From Chloromonas sp. AAM2 (Eukaryota; Chlorophyta; Chlorophyceae; Chlamydomonadales; Chlamydomonadaceae), in assembly GCA_004335635.1 (NCBI GenBank), contig QAXH01004422.1:1924-55737 (forward strand): DNA of 53,814 bases, in the 5' to 3' direction. Positions 11,383-23,800 of the stretch are shown one piece after another; within the stretch, counting starts at the first letter, position 1; each line of letters opens with the position of its first letter. The notes under the pieces were generated by a model, which did no database searches, had not been told where the DNA came from, and was given only the letters and a program-made list of their open reading frames with translations. Position numbers and translations under genes: made by a program.

Positions 11383-14300
11383 TCAGTCGTACACGGGTCG
11401 GAAACCAGAAGACAAAGGCTTTGGTGCAGCGGGCGCAGCTGTGCTTGCCATCACTCGCTTCCCAGCTGATCCCGTAGCCGGGCCCGACGTTGCTGCTATC
11501 GCACCCGCACGGGATGCAGGCCTGCTGCTACTCCCCACCCCAACAATTTGCATGGGACCGCCCAGCGGCCGCCTGGCCTGCCCTTGGCCTAGTTGGTTTA
11601 TGGACATTCCTGTGCTGCCCACTGGCAGCGAGCGCCCCTGCGAAGGTCCCCCGCCCTGGTACAGCCACTCCGTGGGCGGCTCCGGGACCCGACCGTAACG
11701 ATTTGATACGTCCTGCCCCTTGATACGGCCTCCGCTGCTTTCATGCATGATCTGGACGCTCTTCTCCGCTCGATCAGCGGAGACCTGGGCGGGTCGCAAT
11801 CTGCAGGATCATCATGGCCAGCCACGCAAAACGCTGAAAAACAGCGAGTATACCCTCGGTGGTTGCAAAGCGACTGACATGTTCGTACGTCTGAGCAAGC
11901 CTGCTGTGCGTTGATGCTGCGGTCACAAAAGTCACGACTGGCTTACCTGTTGGGCGCTGTGCTGGCCTTCCTCGCCTCCTCTGAGAACACCATGTCCCGC
12001 ATGGCCGAGTCATCTGCCAGCGGCCGGTATGCATCGCCTGCACGTCACCAAAGCCGTGTGGAAGTGTGGGCCAGGCATGTCGCTGCTGCTTAAGTGGAGT
12101 AGCAACAAATCCCTTCCTATGGCTGGCAGTTTCTTGCTGGCGAGACAGCTGGGACAAACCCATGAGTTTCAAACCCCAGCCGTAGCCCACCACTATCTGT
12201 TCCATGTGCACGGAGACACTTACCTACAGCCTTGCCCTGAGCCAGTCTTTCCTGCACGTTCTCGAACACTGTCTCGTGATCCTCCCACTTCTTATCACAT
12301 GCCAGGCAAGCAAAGTTGGACTGAAAGTGCGAGCATCCACACCGACACCGCCTGCCAGCAACCATAGGCACACGAGCTTCAGAAGCATGCAACAGACGAG
12401 TCAAGGAACGCCAGCATATGACACCGCACATTGCACACAGCCCTGTTGTGTGCAGACGAGTTATCACAGGTGCGGGCAGCACCTGGGCACAATGTCCTCG
12501 AGGCTCGAGCAGCTCTCATTTGATGCTGAGCGTAATGGGACAGGTAGGATAGACTGCAGTAGTTTTTTGTGATCAAATGCGCACTCACATGTGCTTGGGA
12601 TCGTGTTCGTCCTGCAGGGCAAGGCCAAGACACACGTAAATAGACCCATGCGAAATTCAGTTTGTTGCTGTTGCTGCCTTCACTATCTGCGTTGCAGAAA
12701 TCTGAGCTGGCCTTTCTGCATACCTGACGTACTGGCCTTTCTGCATACCTGACGTACTGGCCTTTCTGCATACCTGACGTACTGGCCTTTCTGCATACCT
12801 GACGTACTGGCCTTTCTGCATACCTGACGTACTGGCCTTTCTGCATACCTGACGTACTGGCCTTTCTGCATACCTGACGTACTGGCCTTTCTGCATACCT
12901 GACGTACTGGCCTTTCTGCATACCTGACGTACTGGCCTTGCCCAGTCATTTGCAAACGTGGCCATGAGTTCCAAGTGCTTCATGCCTCCTCGGCCCACTC
13001 ACATGCGAATGACCGCAGCGGCACTTGGCCCGCCATGTGTGCACATTAAAACCCTTGCGCCGCACGAGCCACCAGTCTCCAACCTCCTCAGGCCTGCAGA
13101 ACCGGCACAGGATACCAAGCTGTGATGGACACCGAACTCAGACCCTCGGCCATCCGAATATCACAAAGATATCCATACAATCATGCTGCAGTGTGGATTG
13201 TGTGACTGGCAGGCACAAGTGCGGACGTGTGGTAAACCGTTTGCCCTGTGAATGGCCTGAGATGCTGGGAGTTTGGCAAGCCGTGCTTCAGTTGCCCACG
13301 TGCGGATGCATGAAGCGTTGCCGAGCCTGACTTCAAGCACTGGCGCACTAAACTAGCCGAATTCCAAGCGGGAAAACGGCCAAAATGTTAGTTTACATGG
13401 GAAAGCACACGCATGGCCGGGCTGAGGCATGCACACCTTGTTGGAACAAATCGAAAGGCTGAGCACTCGCAGTCATTGCATCGCGGGTACAGTGCCTTCT
13501 TGCCCATGAAGGTGTGGCTGCTGTACAGGTGCCCGCAGAAGCACTTGGAGGACGGGCCGATGCGTGTGCAGTCCTGCAGATGCATGGACACATGCACACA
13601 CATGCTCGGTCTGCAGATGAGAGATGCACTACACAATCACGCAGAGGTGCAGGTGGCATGCATATCCGTGTGGCCCTTGTGTATACTCTGCCATAAGCCA
13701 GCAAAGGCAGGTGGGCCGGTGATCTCTGGTGCAGTGCTTGTAAGAACTCAGAAGCTATGAGAAGCACGTGGCAAGCAGAAGCGCAGGCACTGTCAAAGAC
13801 ACATAATGCGCATGCTGGATTGAGCACAACAGTCAGCAGGGGCTGGTTAGGGCTCAGGGGCTGAAGACCGTGCTGAATGATCTGCAGCTATGCAACAAAG
13901 CGCCTAACACAGGGTCTGTTGACCTGCCAGCGATCTATGCTCAAAGTTTGAGTCAGAAGCAGAGCAGTGATGAGTTCTTGCAGTGCAATGGAGCAACGAA
14001 TCGCGACCTGGGTGAGCCATGGCATTAGCCCTTCTTGGCTTTCAGTATCATGCAAAAAAAATCTTCTGGTCAGCAGACCACGCATGTCTGCCTCAGCGCC
14101 ATTTAATTCAATTATTCCATGACATCGTCCAATGTCACTACATCGTCTTGCCATGATGTCACAAGCTAACCTGAATAACACCTTCTCACCTGTCCATTAC
14201 TGCTGCGATACACCCCATAGACGCCTGCAGTATATCATGTAGCAACGAGCTGGTTGTCCTTCGTACGAGAGGCATTGCCTGTGCATTCCTATGGCTGCCT

Positions 14301-14535
14301 CGTGCATGCTGCCCCCTGCATGTTGCCTGCCCCAACGCCATCATGCAGATGCATTCTACTATCGATGAATGTTGTTCATCTGCGATGGTTGTGTAGAATT
14401 GTGATGCGTACCTGTCTGAAGTGCTAGCTCGGCTGCCTCCTCCTCCCAATCCATCATCTTCCGGGCGCCCGGCGCAACGCCATGCTGCTGCACGCCCTGC
14501 AGGATCTGCCCACGCGACTGTGCCTGACTTAGCAT
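11383..14535 (-). CDS. FAM221-family cysteine-rich protein
   Basis: Eight exons on the minus strand, 14535..14412, 14224..14190, 13573..13437, 13093..13003, 12611..12589, 12351..12224, 12037..11947 and 11800..11383, sum to 1047 nt and encode 348 aa with every phase matching. The core, residues about 50-185, has the family's repeated Cys/His clusters: DCTRIGPSSKCFCGH, CNDCECSAF, KCRCGHSHDEHDPKH, RCRCGCSHFQ and CLACDKKWEDHETVFE, followed by QERLAQGKAVG. This order follows animal FAM221A, including the Gln-Glu-Arg-Leu-Ala-Gln block. The clusters probably bind metal; the molecular role is not known to me. The C-terminal third is Gly/Pro/Ser-rich. Two exons are tiny (35 and 23 nt). The start at 14535 is the first in-frame ATG of exon 1; an additional upstream exon cannot be excluded. 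Confidence 0.88.
12709..12940. repeat. 25-bp minisatellite, nine near-identical copies, in a FAM221 intron
   Basis: The unit, with core ctgcatacctgacgtactgg, occurs nine times at exact 25-bp spacing (tacctgacgt at 12721, 12746 and on to 12921). It lies in the intron between exons 13093..13003 and 12611..12589 of the minus-strand gene. The unit length is not a multiple of three and all three minus frames stay open, giving illusory ORFs. On the transcribed strand each unit reads cgtcag/gtatgc, an acceptor-like AG directly followed by a donor-like GT. Confidence 0.95.
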
Positions 14536-14942
14536 GCTCACTATCTGTCGACGATTTGATGGCAGGTAGCGCAGTCGCAGCTGCGATGAACTCGGCGAAA
14601 AATTGCAGGCTCAGACAGCTTGACAGATGGTGCGATGTGGAAAGCGTGCTGTGAAATGTGTGTTGCGCGTGGCAAGGCCGCCCATTCTCCCGTCTTTGCG
14701 GTACCTCATTAGGGCTTTTACCACTGATTCAGCTGCCGTAACCCTTTTACCGTACAATCCCCAGGAATAGGCATGAAAATGCTGGTTGAGTCTGCCATTG
14801 CGATAATGGGAGCTGTGAAGATGGAGGGCTCTGGACCTGTAGTCGAGCATTGCACCTGCAACTCAGGGCCGCTGGCGGCCAACACGCAAGGTTTTTCCCA
14901 TGATGTGTAATTCAGGGCAAATTTGATCTAGGGTTTCAGTTG
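14536..14942. other. Upstream region of the FAM221 gene
   Basis: Divergent space between the FAM221 start (minus) and a small plus-strand ORF. No coding exon is supported beyond an in-frame extension of FAM221 exon 1 to about 14580 that lacks an ATG. Promoter elements are expected here, but none was identified. Confidence 0.4.
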
Positions 14943-15137
14943 ATGCGTGAGGTGGTCAGTGGCTTGCAGCAATCTCTGGGTGATGACCATGACATCACAA
15001 TAGAGTGGATGCAATGGTTGGCCAAGTACCTGGAGGCTCAAGGGCTAGAGGCGCATCACAAGGAAGCAAGATCACTACGTCGCAGGAACAAGCAGCTGCA
15101 GAAAAGGGGGCAGGATGTCCAATCTGGGCCCCAGTAG
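14943..15137 (+). CDS. Small ORF resembling a single TPR unit
   Basis: A 64-aa frame from ATG 14943 to the stop at 15137 contains LQQSLGDDHDITIEWMQWLA and KYLEAQGLEA, which resembles one kinesin-light-chain-type tetratricopeptide helix pair, and ends in a basic RSLRRRNKQLQKRG stretch. An acceptor-like gggtttcag lies just upstream, so it could be the terminal exon of a larger gene, but I found no matching upstream exon. It may also be a fragment. Function unknown. Confidence 0.35.
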   Translation: MREVVSGLQQSLGDDHDITIEWMQWLAKYLEAQGLEAHHKEARSLRRRNKQLQKRGQDVQSGPQ

Positions 15138-15426
15138 GCTGGGTGGCGGCAGAACAGTGACAGGCGGGTATTAGCACTTGCACTGCGTCCGTACAACCCA
15201 GAGCTTTTTTATCATCCTTCTTGTGTATTCATCATCAGGTCGCAATCTCAAGCGTGGCGTCACAGTTCCATGTTTACAGCAAGTTTCCATGTTGGTGTTG
15301 ACAAGGCTGGTGCCTGCAGTCAGTGAGTGGTTTCTGTTCTGTATTTCATTGCCATTTTGTTGCTGTAATGCCGTTTATGTTGGTGTTCTCGACCAACTCT
15401 TGGCAAATCTATGGCGTCTGTATGTC

Positions 15427-15520
15427 TCACAAGAGGGGAGGGATTCCAACTCGTCCAACCATCCTACATGTGAAGGGGATTGCGACACACCTGGATAGTT
15501 GCGACACCCCAACTGTACAG
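15427..15520 (+). repeat. Dispersed repeat family A copy
   Basis: Contains cacaagaggggagggattcc, cgtccaac and catgtgaaggggattgcgac in family order. It is truncated after about 95 bp. Confidence 0.8.
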
Positions 15521-15952
15521 TCTAGTCCTAGCGCATTGTTTGTGTAGGGTCCAGAGGGGCGCAAGGGCCTGACACCATGTTGCTTATGTTGAGGCCAAGC
15601 GCCAATTGTTCAACAAAACGGTGCCGGTCTACAGGCTAAGGGTGCCAGTACATCTTTGCGCCAGGTTTATAAAGCCAGGCACTTTTATGCTGCTTTTGGG
15701 TGATGGCCTTTCTATTCTGGTCTGAACAAGCACAGGACTAGGCGCCTCAGATAGCAGCACAGAGCAATGAGGCCTTGCAAGCAATTCGTTGATGTAAAGT
15801 GGTGTCTAAAATTGTGTCAATCATTCAGGCCATGCATGCATCCAACTACACCTTGCATGCACGTTTGCACACCATGGGATCGCTTCTAGAGGCCTCTACA
15901 CAACATGCCACTGCCCTAATTGGAACCCAAATTGGGCCCAGGCAAATTTAAC

Positions 15953-16055
15953 GTGTGACCGCAAATTTCAATTTGGGTCCCAATTTGGGGTCCCGACGGT
16001 CAAATTATGACCCCAAACTGGGACCCAAATTGAAAGTCAAATTGCCGTGTGACCG
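15953..16055. repeat. Imperfect palindrome abutting a family B repeat
   Basis: The arm ttcaatttgggtcccaattt...ggggtc (to about 15991) pairs with gaccccaaactgggacccaa...ttgaa (from about 16009) over some 27 bp with one mismatch. The direct word gtgtgaccg flanks both sides. The family B repeat starts at 16062 immediately after it, so this may be the terminal structure of a longer mobile element. Confidence 0.6.
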
Positions 16056-16061
16056 TGCCCT

Positions 16062-16212
16062 TACAAGGAGAGAGTGCACACCAGGAAGCACGTCCAACGC
16101 AAACATCACCTGCTTGCGCAAATTGCAAATATTTTCTTCTGGTAAAGGGAAATCTGACCGTGTCAGCAAGGGGTGGTGAAGCCGTTGTGGCCATCACCAC
16201 ACAGAACGCCTT
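16062..16212 (+). repeat. Dispersed repeat family B, copy 2
   Basis: Same sequence family as 7438-7605: ttacaaggag, cacgtccaacgcaaacatca, aaagggaaatctgaccgtgt and ggtggtgaagcc occur in the same order with small differences. Confidence 0.8.
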
Positions 16213-16725
16213 CCGCCGCTGGTTTCTGCCCTAAACCAGCATTTCCAAGTACTTGCCACATGGAGTATGGGACCTCTTAAAGAGTAGATGATAGATGTAG
16301 ATGATGTAGATGCAAGCTCACTTCCTTTCTGCAGCAAGCCTTTAGGAGTCAGACAATGATGATTGGCATGTGCAAGGGCCAATGCATGAGGTGTGCAGCC
16401 AGAGGTGTTAAGTATTTATCAATTTCCTGCCTGGGCAAATTTGCTTCAAGTGTCAAACCCGTGCCAAGAGCAGAGATCGTGATGCAGTTGAACGTGACTA
16501 GGGTTGTGCCATGACCAGAAGAAAGAAATGAAATGATGGATGATGCTTAGTAGAACTAGGAACCTGAAGTAGACGTTTATACGTGTTGGGTTTCTTTGCG
16601 AGTAGACGTACAATTTTTTTTCGTTTATTCGATTGTGGCCGTCCGTTGTAAACTTTGCCAAGACGCAAAACAGGCATTCAGAAGACAGCACAGATACTTT
16701 CGTGGCACGCAATGTCAGTTGGAAT

Positions 16726-16911
16726 CTAAATATGGGAGGAGGTGAACCCTGCCACACAGAACTCCATAGCACCCACAGCCAGCGGCTGCAGCCATTCGAG
16801 CAAAGCTAGTTCTGCTCCAAATCGAAAAGAAAACGTGGCTTCATCAACAAGAATTCTTTCGGCACTTTCTGGCTCTGTTTCCAACCACACCTGCATTGGC
16901 TCTACTGCCAA
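16726..16911 (-). CDS. Short acidic ORF, uncertain
   Basis: A minus-strand frame from ATG 16911 encodes about 61 aa (MAVEPMQVWLETEPESAERI, then a Phe-rich and Leu-rich segment, ending TSSHI). Composition is protein-like, but there is no recognised family and no linked exon. A tttag acceptor-like site lies just upstream. It may be a lone exon, a retro-copy fragment or chance. Confidence 0.2.
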   Translation of the reverse strand: MAVEPMQVWLETEPESAERILVDEATFSFRFGAELALLEWLQPLAVGAMEFCVAGFTSSHI

Positions 16912-17490
16912 CTAAACGTGGAATCATTTTCACGGCAAGTTGGGCGGCCCCACCGCCAGCCGATCTCTGCCCGGCTGGTGCTTTCACAGGTCGGCATTCT
17001 TGACACCATGACTCTTTGGATTACCCATGGTCAATGCATAAAGCATGCAGCAATGGGTCCATGCAAATGCGATGCATGCACGGATGGGTCCAGAAGCAAC
17101 AACAGCCGTGGAGTCCCTCCCCTCATGTGACTCCATGCTGCACACTGTAACCCAGATCACTGTAGCTAATTCCTCCTCAATCTGTTGGAGGTTCTTTATG
17201 CTGCAAAACTGCTCAGCTTCAGCGGGCAGGTTGGGCTGCTCTTCTGTAACTGGTATGCAGTAGACTCGTTTACGGTAGCTTAGGCACAAAGCCACAGCCT
17301 GATTATATATAGTTTGAGCGAACACGCAATCATCATTTACACTGCATTCATCATCACAGTGCACACTGCCTCCCCGTAGCATACATGGTATACAGTACTT
17401 GGTTGCTCATCCAGAATTGTCCCGTCACGGTCAAAGGATAGCGTCCTCGGTATTTGAACTCAATCAACACGGCTGTTCAACACGGCACTT

Positions 17491-17533
17491 CTCACAAGAG
17501 GGGAATCCAACCCGTCCCACCTACAAGTGAAGG
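17491..17533 (+). repeat. Dispersed repeat family A, short copy
   Basis: Contains ctcacaagaggggaatccaa and caagtgaaggggcc of the family core. A short fragment of the same core in reverse orientation lies at 17109-17133. Confidence 0.7.
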
Positions 17534-17860
17534 GGCCTACAACGGCTCACACAGTTCCTCGTGATCCAAACTTGATCGCTGCCCACACACACAATGAGTG
17601 AATATAGGACGTGAGTTTTACACTATACATTTGAGAAAATACCCTGGCGACACAGACATCAGGCGACTCAAGCCCGCCATCAACCATGGCGGTTACTCCA
17701 ACTATGAAACTGCTGGTCAGATCTCGCACATGCTGAGTGCACATCAGAACGAGCACACAAGGCTCTGCGCACAGCCTTTGGGCAAAATGTGATCAGCATA
17801 GACAAGGCTGGGCCGAGCCCAGCCCAAACCCCACAACCCTCTTCATAAGCTCACATCAGC

Positions 17861-20800
17861 ATGCCCTCGGCTGCCACGAAGCAGAAGGAGAAAGAAAAGG
17901 TACGCGATTGCGTTGTCACCACATTGCGAGCACGCCTGCCTCTGTTGCAGCCATATTGCTGGAGTTTGATGCGATCGCAGAGGGCGGCCAAGGGCGGCGC
18001 TCAGGCGAAGCCAAAGACGGCAGCCGATAGCAACGCCAACAGTGGGGATCTACCAAAAGTCTTGGTGGGTTGATGTACCTTTCTCGATTGTTCCCGTTCT
18101 GCATTGACCCACCAATTGACATTGGCATGGAATGGTCCTGCCCACCAGTAGCTTCAGCCTCAAACTCTGAGAGATCCAGGGTTACACCTCTTTATCAGCA
18201 TGAACCTTGCAAAGCGCTCTGTTTCGGGTCTGGACCTGTAACACATACACTGGCTGGAGGAGAGCCAGGGTTAGGGTTTACGAAACGGTAGTCCAGTCCA
18301 GAGTCTTCTGTTGGATCTCGCGTCACCAGTCGTGTGTATGCCTGTATCATTTTTGGACTAGTATCTTCTGCCTGCATTTGCAGCTGGTCCTGCCACCCTC
18401 TGTCACGCCTCGGCAACGCGCACTGCTCCATGCACTGGGCGAGCAGCATGGGCTGAGCCATGACAGCCATGGTGACGGCCAGGATCGCCACATACGCTTG
18501 GGAGTGGCAGATGGAGAGCAGGTAAACAGGAGGGCCGCTTTTATCACTCATAATCACTGACATGCGATGCTCACTTCATGCCTGTCTCGAGCTGGCTGTG
18601 TTGAAGAATTCATATAACAAAACCACAGTTCTCACATTTTTTGCCTATGCACTGCAGGTGGTGGTGCCCACCCGAGGAGCAGACACCTCACCAACTGACG
18701 ATGAGCTCTGTGACCTGATCCGCACCCATCTAAACCTGGACGCCCAGCCAGCCTTTGCACAGCCCCCGCTACCGCTCAGGCCATCCAGCAGCCACCAGCG
18801 GCCGCAGCAACATGCCGCCAACGTGGCAGGCAAAGCAACTGCTTTTGGGGGTGGCGGTGGTTTGGGTAAGCCTGTGGATGTGGATCGCTGGGTTGCGGAC
18901 ACGTTACTGTTGGTGGAGATGGAGAGGCAAGCAGAGGTGGACCAGGCAACGGAAGCCACAGCCCTCTGCTCGCCAGAGACAGCACAGGTGTGCATCAGGT
19001 CACTTTGTTGGCCTGACGTAGCATGTTACCCCTATTGAAGTGGAAGTGCTGACTGGAGGCATTGGCTGGCTACAGCCAGGTGCCCACATACCAGCATGCT
19101 GTTGCGTGAACTCAAGAGCTGACACGTCAGGGGTTGAGCCAAAGTTCGGATACTAGGAAAGTTCGGATACTAGGCATGTATGAGCGTTCGTTCGAACAGC
19201 ACAGTTGCTAGCTGCACCCTTGCCTGGCACACGCACATTTGCTGCAGTAGAGGTGCTACGATTGTCACAACATAGTTTCCTTGCTCTTGCCATGACAGGC
19301 GCGTGGCCGTGCCCTGCTGAACCTGCGCATGACGGAGATGGAGGGGGGCCTGCTGGGCCGCACGCTGCTCACGCTCGTGTCCAACAAGGGCTACAGCGGG
19401 ACGGGCAAGCCGCCTGAGCTGCCGCCGCACAAGATGGGCGGGCATGACGTCGTGGCACTGAGGCCAAATAAGGGCGGGAGTGACGGGCCACCGCTCTGCT
19501 CAGGTAGGCAGGCTGGAGCGATGGGGATCACAAGGGATTGTAGTCTGGCTTTCAGTGGTACCCACTTCAAGAGAAGCTCACAATCATGTATGGTTTCCAA
19601 TTCCTGCCTTTCTGTTCTAATCAAGAGCTTCATTGCTTGCAAGCCATCCTCTTGTTCCAGGCATGCTCAGTTCCAGGTCGCCTTCACAATGGAGCCTTTG
19701 GATGCAATGTCCGTTTGTTGTTCCAGGTGTTGTGTACCGAGTGAAGGACAATGCGCTGGTGGTGGCGGTAGAGGAGGCGCCAGAGGAAGGACTTGACCAG
19801 CCACTGAGGTTAGAGAAACTGGCAAACGAGGTGCGTTGTCCCTTCTGGGCCGAGACTGTGCAAGGGAACTGGACATGGGCAGGCGCGGCTGCAGTTGGAT
19901 CTCAACGCAGGACGAGCGCATGGCTGGCATACTACAAAGCAAATGGCTCATCTAAGTTGGGGTGAATTGACCGATTCGCCAAGGATACAATTAGTGGCAC
20001 TGAAGATACACGATCAGTGGCACGAGCCAAGGCGCGCAGACTCATCCTGTGCACCACTGCTAGTGAGGGGTCGTATAGGTTGCTCAATGAGCTGCTATGC
20101 ATGTTGCCTTCAGGTGACTTACAAGCGCCTCAAGACCACCCTCAGCAGCCTCTCCCGTGCAGCGGCCGGCGGCGCATCAGGCGGGCCGCCCCGACCTGGT
20201 CGTGTGCTTGTCGACGTGGCGTTCAACGGCCAGGCACCTCGCTTCAACAGCAAGCCCGCCGTGTGGACGCCTGTCAACGCCCGGCTGGACGACAGCCAGA
20301 AGGCGGCCATCAGCAGGGCTCTGGCTGCACAGGACTTTGCGCTAATACACGGGCCACCCGGTAAGGCATGCACAGCTCATCAGCACCAGTGAGAACGTGC
20401 ATAGGAGGAGGCTGTACTGATGGACCACATGACGTTCAGACTTTGAGCATTCGGTTAGCCTGGTTTACTTTCCTTGGGCTTGGATGTCAAAGGGCTGGGT
20501 TGCCCAGGGTGTAGGTGGGATTGTGGTCCACATGAGGCTATCTGTCACCTGCAGCCTTCAGCAGATGCGTCACTCATCCTCTGTGGTGTCGTGTCTCTAC
20601 AAGACTGCTACATAACACTTGGTGATCGTGTTTGAGCCGGTGGGCTGTCATTCCAATGACCTCCCTGGCAGGACGAGCCCAAACATGTTAATCCTTCATC
20701 ACACCAGCGAACAGGACATACAGTGCTCGAGCCAGCGCATGGCCACACCTGGTTCAGAGTGGCGGGATGTCTTTGCTGTGACCCCCCAAAAGGACCAGGC

Positions 20801-23800
20801 CACACATTCCGTATGCCACACCAGACTGACAGGCGTGCAACTTGCACCACTTCTAGCGTTGTGTGTATCCACAGTATGTAACCACATTGTCGCACTGTTG
20901 GGATCAATCCTGATCTGATCCCATGTAACAAAGCGCACAGCTGGGTGCAAGACAGATCCTGGGGTAGCACTTCTGTTGCTGGGCAGCCTTTGCTGAGTGT
21001 GCAAACAGAAGCATAACATCCATAATTCATTAGTTGTGTCAGCGGCATTCTGTGGTGTGCTCCTTAGCCTCCTTGCTCGTGGTGACCTGCATGCATGCTG
21101 CTCTTGCCTATCTTACGCCCCCTCCCCCGCCTCCCCCCTGCATATGTGCCATGCGCTCGGCCTTTGCTTGCACATGTGCCTTTCTTCCTGTCTAGCATGC
21201 ACATGCTCGACATCCCATTCGCTGCAGCCTTCAGCAGATGCGTCACTCACTCTCTGTGGTGTCGTGTCTCTACAAGACTGCTACATCACACTTGGTGATC
21301 GTGTTTAAGCCGGTGGGCTGCCATTCCAATGGCCTCCTCGGCAGGACGAGCCCAAACATGTTAAATTTTCATGACGCCAGCAAACAGGACGTATAGTGCT
21401 CGAGCCAGCGCATGGCCAACACCTGGCTTGCCATTTGCACGTGCCTTGACTTGATCATGCCACAATACTCAACTCGTCCGTTTTGACTCCAAGTACCATG
21501 ACTATCTTGCATTCCACAATAGTTAAGTCGGTTTATCCGTCTGAACGGGCGCAATGCGCATCGCCTAACCTGTGTTAATTTCTGCTGTTGTTTCTGCTGG
21601 GTGCGCCTGTTAAAGCCCATGATCAAGCTGGCATAGAAATCCAGGGTCAAGACAGGCTTGTCTTGGGTAGGCCAATGCAGCACAATGGAGCCTCTAGCCT
21701 CTGCATGGCTTCTGTGCTTAAGAATGTCTGCAACACTGACGCCTTGTTTCCATATGCATCCATCCCAGCCCGTGATGGCCGCATGTCAATACACCGCAAC
21801 ATGCAGCCCTTAGCCTCTTGACCCTGCCGCCACGGCTTCTTTCAGTATGCAACAGTTGCTCTGCTCTCTTGTGCATGCAAAAACTCTCCACCCAATCAAC
21901 TGTGTACGTGCAACTGACAATCACACAACACGCCTTGTGATCATGTCCGTTTCTGGCTGCTGACCAGGGCACACAAAGAAGAATGAGCATTGACATGAAC
22001 ACAAGAGCGATGCTTTTGATGGTCTGGCAAGAAACTCGTCTTGGTCACGTTACGTGTGCTGTGTCCCTCTGCATACAAACCTCCCGCACAACTTGGCGCC
22101 CAGCTGACAATAAGCGCAGGGTTCAACGTGTCAACTTGTTCATGCTGTGGATCGGGTCATGAGAAGAAGAGGCAAGCATAATCTGATGGCCTGGCCAAGC
22201 TTTCACCTCGGCCTTGCATGCGTGGCTCGTGCCCAGGCACTGGCAAGACGACTGCAGTGGTCGAGTTCATTCTCCAGGAGGTGGTGCGGGGCAGCAGGGT
22301 CATGGCGGTGGCGGCCTCGAACATTGCCGTGGATAACCTGGTGGAGCGGCTCGTCGCGGCTGCACCCAAGATGCGCACTTTGCGCATGGGACACCCCGCA
22401 CGACTGCTGCCACAGGTGGGCTTGGGGGCGCCGCTACTGGTCGTGAGATTCAGTTGACAGGGCCAGTTGACGGGCGTAACCTTTGTTACCACACACTGCT
22501 GTTGCTACTGATTGGGATAGGAAAATTGCGTACTTGGAATACCTGATTTGCGCCATGGCAACCTTGTGCCCCCCAGTCCTGCGCTGTACAGCAGGCCTTC
22601 TGTCCTCGTAGTGCTCCGTCCAGGCCTGTGTGCTTGCACCCTGTGTTCAGGTTCTTGACAGCTCCCTGGAGGCCCACGTGTTGAAGTCGGACAACAGCAG
22701 CCTGGCCAAGGACTGCCGCAAGGAGATCAAGACGCTCACTGCACAGCTGCTCAAGCTGGGGCCCAGGTGGGGAACTGCACAGTGCATGCAAGAGGGGGTC
22801 AGCGGTGCATCGAAGGTCAAGAGAGGGTTATTGTCAAGGGCAGTGTCAAGGTCAAGATAGGGCTCGTTGTGCTGTCACATTCCAAGCTGCACCTACAAGG
22901 CACAGCAGGTGTCGATGAGTAATGATTGGGGGTATGGTGGCTTGTCCTTGGCTCAACTGTCTCCTGGTCGTTCGTAAGGTGTAGCCTTACATTCTCTTCA
23001 TTGAAACTTATGCGCAGATGACGCCTGTGTTTTGAAGTTGTCGTTCGTACTGGATTGAAACTGTGGCTTAAAACAAATTCTATCATCTGATCTGTGTGTT
23101 CAATTCAATCCCAGAAAGTGCAGCGTGGTTTGAACCACCTTCAACCAGCCGCAGCCTTGGATACTATTCATCAAGTTGCTGTGGCGTTGCAGAACATATC
23201 TTGGACCGATGCCTGTGTTGCATCTCGACGCAGGGATCGCAACGAGCGCCGCTCCATCCGCTCGGACCTGAAGCGCCTGGCAGGCGAGGAGCGGTCGCGC
23301 CAGGAGGCTGCGGTCAAGGAGGTCATCAAGGGGGCGCAGGTCATTGCCTCAACGCTCACGGGCGTGCTGCACCCAAACTTAGAGGTGAGCCCCAATGGAA
23401 CAAGGTCAGGTGAGAACAGGCAGTGTTCACAGGTGGTGGATAGCCTGTGCCATGGCAAGCCAGCACACGAGCCGTGGGTGAAGTATGTGTCCTGTCGCAG
23501 TATTTCCACCTGCTGGCATCGCTAAGAAGTTCACCATGCCATGCATCATCTGGGTCGGCTCAGTAAGTGGGGTCTCCACATTCCGTCTGCAGCGGTTTCG
23601 TAGGCAGCCAGCAGGCCTTAACAACAATTGCGATTATCTGTGTCCCTGGCATGGCCAAAGTGCCGTGGCTGTGCATGCGACTCAGCCGGCTGCTTGCCCT
23701 GTGATTGAACTGCAGGGTCAGGTGTTTGACGTGGTGGTGATAGACGAGGCGGCCCAGGCGCTGGAGGCTGCCTGCTGGGCGGCGCTGCTGCGGGCCCCAA

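Larger units (their letters stand above)
15138..17860. other. Repeat-rich intergenic region upstream of the helicase
   Basis: This 2.7-kb stretch holds two or three family A repeats (15427-15520, 17109-17133, 17491-17533), a family B repeat (16062-16212) and a palindromic segment just before it. One short minus-strand ORF of 60 codons (16911-16726) is listed separately. No multi-exon gene was found. Confidence 0.5.

Noticed and set aside
12709..12940. CRISPR-like array
   Set aside because: Copies are directly adjacent with no variable spacers, and the genome is eukaryotic.
12379..12998. Three long minus-strand ORFs of repeated RQVCRKASTSG-type peptide
   Set aside because: They are a by-product of the 25-bp minisatellite, which is open in all three frames and lies inside a FAM221 intron.
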